The notes under the pieces were generated by a model, which had not been told where the DNA came from, ran no database searches, and saw nothing but the letters and a program-made list of their open reading frames with translations. This document shows, in pieces, positions 4,638 to 5,165 of a stretch of 5,165 bases of DNA (its first letter is position 1; each line of letters opens with the position of its first letter). Origin of the DNA: an uncultured Sphingomonadales bacterium (GTDB lineage: Bacteria; Pseudomonadota; Alphaproteobacteria; Sphingomonadales; Sphingomonadaceae); contig CAIWFP010000235.1 in NCBI GenBank assembly GCA_903911985.1, forward strand, positions 1 to 5,165. The letters are read 5' to 3'. A program made the translations under genes and the position numbers.

Positions 4638-4658
4638 GCGAGGGGGTTACCCCCTCGC
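4638..4658 (+). terminator. Perfect 9-bp hairpin downstream of the J-domain gene
   Basis: GCGAGGGGG (4638-4646) and CCCCCTCGC (4650-4658) pair perfectly around a TTA loop, 30 bases after the stop codon. It is very stable, but the following bases (GCTCCCATTAAT) are not a T tract, so it is a terminator or mRNA-end stabiliser by position only. It may instead be part of a repeated intergenic palindrome. Confidence 0.55.
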
Positions 4659-4720
4659 GCTCCCATTAATGTCTTCGTGGCGTGTTGCTTGAGGCGTAGC
4701 GCTTCGCGGCTAAACAGTTT

Positions 4721-4749
4721 TTGACAGTCTGCGGCGCTTGCTCCATCAT
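4721..4749 (+). promoter_or_regulatory. Promoter of the partial downstream gene
   Basis: A perfect -35 box TTGACA (4721-4726) is followed after the ideal 17 bases by CATCAT (4744-4749), which keeps four of six -10 bases. Transcription would start near 4756, about 17 bases before the ATG at 4773. This is the best sigma-70-type match found in the window. Confidence 0.6.
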
Positions 4750-4772
4750 GCGATAAACCATATCGTCGGCCT

Positions 4773-5165
4773 ATGAAGTTCGGATTTTCCAATCGTCGAA
4801 TAGGCTGGGCATTAATGCACCTCTTGCTGCTGCTCGCACCTGATGTGGCAGAAACTTCACCAGTCAAAGAGCCTCTTCCAGAAGCGTCGCAATCGTCTAT
4901 TGGCTACCCAACAGTGGCAGTGGCGATGGCCGCTCTACATGCCAAGCCGGGTGTAGTTTTTACCACGGAGCGCGGCTGGGCGATTGCCACTGACGAGGCG
5001 GCATATTCAATATGGTCTTTCGCACCACCCGGTTACCCTGCATATCCGGCGGTCGTTAAGCGGCAAGTTACGCCCGTTGGCACAGGCTCCAGCGTCACCA
5101 TGGACGTGCTTTGCGAAGCATCAAAGGACGCCTGTGACGATCTCGTTCGCACCTTTGTCCAAATG
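4773..5165 (+). CDS. Exported protein of unknown function, N-terminal 131 residues (runs off window)
   Basis: The frame opens at ATG 4773 and stays open to the last base, 131 codons. The start has basic residues (Lys2, Arg8, Arg9), then a hydrophobic run ALMHLLLLLA at 13-22, fitting a signal peptide or membrane anchor; an ATG at 4815 is an alternative start that would lose the basic part. The region from about 44 on (GYPTVAVAMAALHAKPG, ERGWAIA, YSIWSFAPPGYPAYPAVVKR, MDVLCEASKDACDDLV) resembles a hypothetical-protein domain I recall in proteobacteria with conserved Trp-Ser-Phe, HPAVVKR-like and Cys-x6-Cys features (Cys114, Cys121). I cannot assign a function. The cysteine pair could form a disulfide if the domain is periplasmic. 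Codon use is less GC-biased than in the upstream genes (TTA, ATA, CTA, GTA, AAT and TTT occur), suggesting different ancestry or low expression. A good promoter lies upstream but no clear ribosome binding site. Confidence 0.75.
   Translation, partial: MKFGFSNRRIGWALMHLLLLLAPDVAETSPVKEPLPEASQSSIGYPTVAVAMAALHAKPGVVFTTERGWAIATDEAAYSIWSFAPPGYPAYPAVVKRQVTPVGTGSSVTMDVLCEASKDACDDLVRTFVQM

Noticed and set aside
4809..4818. Perfect 10-base palindrome GCATTAATGC
   Set aside because: It lies inside the signal-peptide-coding part of the last gene and a single short palindrome of this size is expected by chance.
4550..4867. A 105-codon minus-strand frame across the gap after the J-domain gene
   Set aside because: It runs through the palindrome, the quadruplex region and the start of the downstream gene. 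The peptide has no recognisable domain and is more likely a translation of intergenic sequence.
1..5165. CRISPR array, tRNA, rRNA, insertion sequence, toxin-antitoxin or defence genes
   Set aside because: I looked for spaced direct repeats, cloverleaf-like stems, transposase motifs and paired small genes and found none. The only tandem repeats are the short ones listed.

Overview
The window is a GC-rich (mostly 65-70% by eye) piece of a chromosome from an alphaproteobacterium, most likely a sphingomonad (Sphingomonadales, Novosphingobium/Sphingomonas type). This rests on recalled protein style: TolB with its SPDG blades and AAHKCAD segment, Pal with the GHCDERGT motif, and a J-domain protein beginning with an NDWGFPRWGGY stretch. 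No database search was possible.

Layout: positions 1-3687 hold the 3' part of a tol-pal operon on the plus strand: tolQ (last 69 codons only), tolR, a short proline-rich tolA (TonB-like), tolB and pal. tolQ/tolR overlap by one base (TAATG) and tolA/tolB by four (ATGA), so translation is probably coupled. tolB and pal are separated by about 100 bases that carry a small hairpin, and pal has its own strong ribosome binding site. Together the products form the envelope-spanning Tol-Pal machine: TolQ and TolR use the proton motive force to drive TolA, which acts across the periplasm on TolB and on the peptidoglycan-bound lipoprotein Pal. This supports outer membrane constriction and integrity during division.

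Positions 3688-3776 are a convergent intergenic region with two perfect hairpins and a triplicated 11-base repeat. On the minus strand (3777-3908) lies a 43-residue gene with a convincing Sec signal peptide and a mature part of only about 15 residues. A divergent promoter region (3909-4064) separates it from a plus-strand gene for a 180-residue protein with a Cys/His-containing N-terminal part and a C-terminal J domain (4065-4607). A guanine quadruplex motif sits over that gene's stop codon, followed by a 9-bp perfect hairpin that may belong to a dispersed intergenic element.

From about 4660 base composition falls (59 G+C in the 120 bases 4741-4860). A near-consensus promoter precedes a secreted or membrane-anchored protein of unknown function that runs off the window end (4773-5165). 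Most of the window is ordinary core genome; the items most worth a second look are the tiny secreted peptide, the repeat at its stop codon, the short polyproline TolA, and the 4592-4660 structure cluster. I see no convincing new multi-gene system.
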